Shown here: one piece after another, positions 5,271 to 7,360 of the stretch
How the letters are laid out: each line of letters starts with the position of its first letter
Position numbering within the stretch: position 1 is the stretch's first letter
Source of the DNA: Novosphingobium sp.
GTDB lineage: Bacteria > Pseudomonadota > Alphaproteobacteria > Sphingomonadales > Sphingomonadaceae
Reading direction: 5' to 3'
DNA: 7,360 bases
Assembly (NCBI GenBank): GCA_030830245.1
Contig: JAURNJ010000106.1
Location: 1-7,360, forward strand
The notes under the pieces: generated by a model
The model's input: the letters and a program-made list of their open reading frames with translations, nothing else
What the model was told of the DNA's origin: nothing
The model's database searches: none
Made by a program: the position numbers and the translations under genes

Positions 5271-6386
5271 TCAGACCGCCACCACCGGTTGCACGCGACG
5301 GGCGATGTCCCAGGCGAAACCCACAAGTTCACGGGCGATCGCCGTGTTGACCTTGGGTTGCGGCTTGCCTGTCGCCGAGAGGCGGCGGAACCGCTGGCAT
5401 AGCCGCACCTGAGCCTTCCAACCGATCGCCTGAATATCTTCGGGAAGATCCGCAACGCGATCCCGGTAACGTCGCTCTTCGCGGGCAGGAAGTCGATAGG
5501 TCCATCCCGCCTCGACCAGCATGGTGCGGGCATGAGCGTTTCCGGCGCGCGTGATCCGGCCACGCTGAACTCGCGCGCCACTCGAATATTCCGACGGGAC
5601 CAGCCCGAGGTAAGCCATCAACTGCTTGGGGTTCTGAAACCTCGTCAAGTCGCCGACCTCCGCGACCAGGGTTGCCGCGACAATCAGGCGAACACCGCGA
5701 AGGGCTTGCAAACTGCGAACCAGCGGTGCGAACCGCCAGCCATCGACCGCTTCGACGAGCGCCGCCTCGAGGCGTGCAGTTCGTGCCTGCGCCTCCAGGA
5801 CACGACGCTTGGCCTCCTCGAAAGCCAGTTGCTGATGCGCGAAATCGAAACGTTGCTCCGACAGCCAGCGCCAGTAGGTTTTGGTCCATGCCGACTTTCC
5901 GGAAAATCTGCGATCATGGCGAAGCAGGAAGCTGCGCACCGATTGCTTGGCAGCCGAAGTGTCTTCCTGCGCCGACCGCCGCGCACGGATGAGATCGCGG
6001 ATTGCCTCATGAGCTTCATCCGGCACCCAGATCGGGGCCAGCTCTCCGGCGCGGAGCAGGCGCGCCAGCGTCATTGCATCGCGCCGATCGGTCTTGATCT
6101 GGTCACCAGGACGTCTCGGCATCATTGAGGGGGAAATGACAATGCAGGGTTGCCCCTGTCGGGTCAGAAGGCGCTGCAGGCCGTAGCCGCAAGGTCCCGC
6201 CTCGTAACAAAAATCAAGGGTGATGCCAGGTCCAGCCAGACGCTTGACCATACCGCGTACGGCATCGTCTTCATTCGGGATCGTGCCATGAAAGCGAACC
6301 TCGCCGCCGCGTTCGCCCTCCGCCACGGCCACCGCGATCGTCTCCTTGTGCACGTCCAGCCCGATGTACTTCAATCTCTTTGCCAT
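5271..6386 (-). CDS. IS110-family transposase (DEDD plus serine recombinase)
   Basis: This intact 371-residue transposase has both domains of the IS110 family. The N-terminal RuvC-like DEDD domain shows GLDVHKE (Asp11), CYEAGPCGYGL (Glu62) and KTDRRDAMTLARLL (Asp100 and Asp103). A helical linker rich in Ala, Glu and Arg follows at about 185-215. The C-terminal Transposase_20-type domain has RGVRLIVAATLVAEVGDLTRF (230-250), LGLVPSEYSSG (260-270) and GRITRAGNAHARTMLVEAGW (276-295); Ser268 or Ser269 is the likely catalytic serine. In this family the enzyme recombines the element with its target, guided by an element-encoded bridge RNA. The ATG at 6386 is supported by GGAG seven bases upstream. 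Length is within the family's usual range and all key residues are present, so it may be active. The IS110 versus IS1111 subgroup is not resolved. Confidence 0.95.
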   Translation of the reverse strand: MAKRLKYIGLDVHKETIAVAVAEGERGGEVRFHGTIPNEDDAVRGMVKRLAGPGITLDFCYEAGPCGYGLQRLLTRQGQPCIVISPSMMPRRPGDQIKTDRRDAMTLARLLRAGELAPIWVPDEAHEAIRDLIRARRSAQEDTSAAKQSVRSFLLRHDRRFSGKSAWTKTYWRWLSEQRFDFAHQQLAFEEAKRRVLEAQARTARLEAALVEAVDGWRFAPLVRSLQALRGVRLIVAATLVAEVGDLTRFQNPKQLMAYLGLVPSEYSSGARVQRGRITRAGNAHARTMLVEAGWTYRLPAREERRYRDRVADLPEDIQAIGWKAQVRLCQRFRRLSATGKPQPKVNTAIARELVGFAWDIARRVQPVVAV

Positions 6387-6730
6387 CGATCATCTCCGTT
6401 GCTGACCCTCCGCAGGTGAAGCATCGCAGATCAAAGCCCTCATGGCTCAGGCAGTCATTGGGTCTACGACTGAACCAGTCGAAGCGCGCTGGCCGCGACC
6501 GGCCCGAATGGGATGGTATTATGGGAATGCAGGCTGCTGATGTTCGCAGTTGCAATATGGTCCGATCAGTGACTATCTAGAGGCCTTCGACGGACCCGGA
6601 TTGATTCGGGTGGCTCGGCCCGGCGCCTATCCCCGGGATAACCTTAGCGAATTTGGGCCTCGCTTCCGAGCATCGTTGATTGAACGCGTCTGACGGCGTG
6701 CGCCCCTCGCTATTGCGATCAGGTTTCTAC
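6387..6730. other. non-coding stretch: upstream flank of the IS110 element and SulP promoter region
   Basis: No gene is supported here. The part next to the transposase should belong to the insertion element and in the IS110 subgroup would carry the bridge RNA. It shows stem-loops CGACTG-AAC-CAGTCG at 6467-6481 and GGCCG-CGAC-CGGCC at 6491-6504. The right part, up to 6730, must hold the SulP gene's promoter unless the gene was separated from it by the insertion. No clear -35/-10 pair was found. The element boundary inside this stretch is unknown. Confidence 0.45.
6400..6590 (-). ncRNA. candidate IS110 bridge RNA region
   Basis: IS110-subgroup elements encode a structured RNA of roughly 150-250 bases upstream of the transposase; it pairs with both donor and target DNA. 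The DNA upstream of this transposase has a suitable length and at least two perfect stem-loops (6467-6481 and 6491-6504). No internal loop could be matched to element ends or target, and in the IS1111 subgroup the RNA would lie on the other side, at about 5000-5270. Treat the limits as approximate. Confidence 0.3.
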
Positions 6731-7360
6731 ATGACATTTGCTACTTCGCTTCGACGCGAATGGCTCTCGAACCCGCGCGCCGACGTGCTTGCGGGCATCG
6801 TCGTCGCGCTCGCGCTGATCCCGGAGGCCATCGGCTTCTCGATCATTGCCGGCGTCGATCCAAGCGTCGGGCTGTTTGCCTCCTTCTCCATCGCCGTCAT
6901 CATCTCGCTCGTGGGCGGACGCCCCGGCATGATTTCGGCCGCAACCGCCGCCATTGCGGTTCTTGTCCTGCCGCTGATCCGCGATCACGGCGTCCAGTAC
7001 CTCTTTGCCGCCACCATCCTCATGGGACTGATCCAGGGCGTCGCCGGCTTCCTGAAGCTCGACCTGCTGATGCAGTATGTGTCACGCTCGGTCATCACCG
7101 GCTTCGTCAACGCGCTCGCGATCCTAATCTTCATCGCGCAGCTTCCCCAGCTAACGAACGTCGGGTGGGAAACCTACGCGATGGTCGCGGCGGGCCTGGC
7201 GATCATCTACCTGTTCCCGCGTCTGACCAAGGCGATCCCGTCGCCGCTGGTCGCGATCGTGATCCTGACGATCGTCTCGATCTATGCCGGCATCAAGGTC
7301 AACACGGTGGGCGATATGGGCAAGCTGCCCTCGTCGCTGCCAGCGTTCGGCATCCCACAG
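6731..7360 (+). CDS. SulP family inorganic anion transporter, N-terminal part (runs off window)
   Basis: The frame opens at ATG 6731 and stays open to the window edge, giving 210 residues. The sequence matches the start of the SulP (SLC26-like) transporter domain. [37 protein letters not shown] at residues 17-52 covers the first conserved helices, with the usual Pro-Glu-Ala turn, followed by [18 protein letters not shown] (62-79) and the helix 5 region [25 protein letters not shown] (110-134). These inner-membrane proteins carry sulfate, bicarbonate or other anions; the substrate is not readable here, and any C-terminal STAS domain would lie outside the window. AGG at 6721-6723, seven bases upstream, is a weak ribosome binding site. 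In-frame GTG 6698 would add residues unlike the family, so ATG is preferred. The gene is divergent from the IS110 transposase. Confidence 0.92.
   Translation, partial: MTFATSLRREWLSNPRADVLAGIVVALALIPEAIGFSIIAGVDPSVGLFASFSIAVIISLVGGRPGMISAATAAIAVLVLPLIRDHGVQYLFAATILMGLIQGVAGFLKLDLLMQYVSRSVITGFVNALAILIFIAQLPQLTNVGWETYAMVAAGLAIIYLFPRLTKAIPSPLVAIVILTIVSIYAGIKVNTVGDMGKLPSSLPAFGIPQ

Noticed and set aside
5532..6128. Plus-strand open frame of 198 residues
   Set aside because: It is antisense to the IS110 transposase, which has all family motifs.
6719..6988. Minus-strand open frames at the right end
   Set aside because: They are antisense to the SulP gene and have low-complexity composition.

Overview
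The window is GC-rich and reads as part of an alphaproteobacterial plasmid, most likely from a sphingomonad (Sphingomonas, Sphingobium, Novosphingobium or a relative). The host is inferred from three things: the RPA-type RepA with a ribbon-helix-helix (RHH) gene directly upstream, the style of the TraG/VirD4 remnant, and the codon usage. No sequence search was possible.

Positions 1-1520 hold a replication module. The 3' end of a small RHH gene overlaps the GTG start of repA by four bases. repA is followed by an origin: six copies of an 18-bp iteron (core GGGGTTTCACCCACC), the last four in helical phase, then an AT-rich stretch with four TTAAC motifs, then a perfect DnaA box. From 1520 to 1943 there is no convincing gene, but 1568-1669 holds a compact cluster of four perfect hairpins.

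Positions 1944-3161 (minus strand) encode an intact major facilitator superfamily exporter with its own ribosome binding site, which looks like cargo. The intergenic region 3162-3482 is rich in inverted repeats, including a striking triplet of AT-rich decamers. Positions 3483-4640 (minus) hold the C-terminal part of a type IV secretion coupling protein (TraG/VirD4). Its Walker A half is missing, so it is a truncated remnant. The homology breaks off at about 4625, where a roughly 150-bp array of TGCTCG/TGCTTG repeats, spaced about 21 bp apart, begins. This looks like the end of a mobile element, possibly IS21-like.

Positions 5271-6386 (minus) encode an apparently intact IS110-family DEDD/serine transposase with substantial non-coding flanks on both sides, where a bridge RNA would be expected. 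From 6731 to the window edge (plus) lies the N-terminal part of a SulP-family anion transporter.

Overall this is a mosaic: a plasmid replication core joined to cargo, a broken conjugation gene and insertion elements. The genes do not form one pathway. I found no clear undescribed multi-gene system. The most interesting signals are in the non-coding DNA: the hairpin cluster, the AT-rich decamer triplet, the repeat array beside broken traG, and the possible IS110 bridge RNA.
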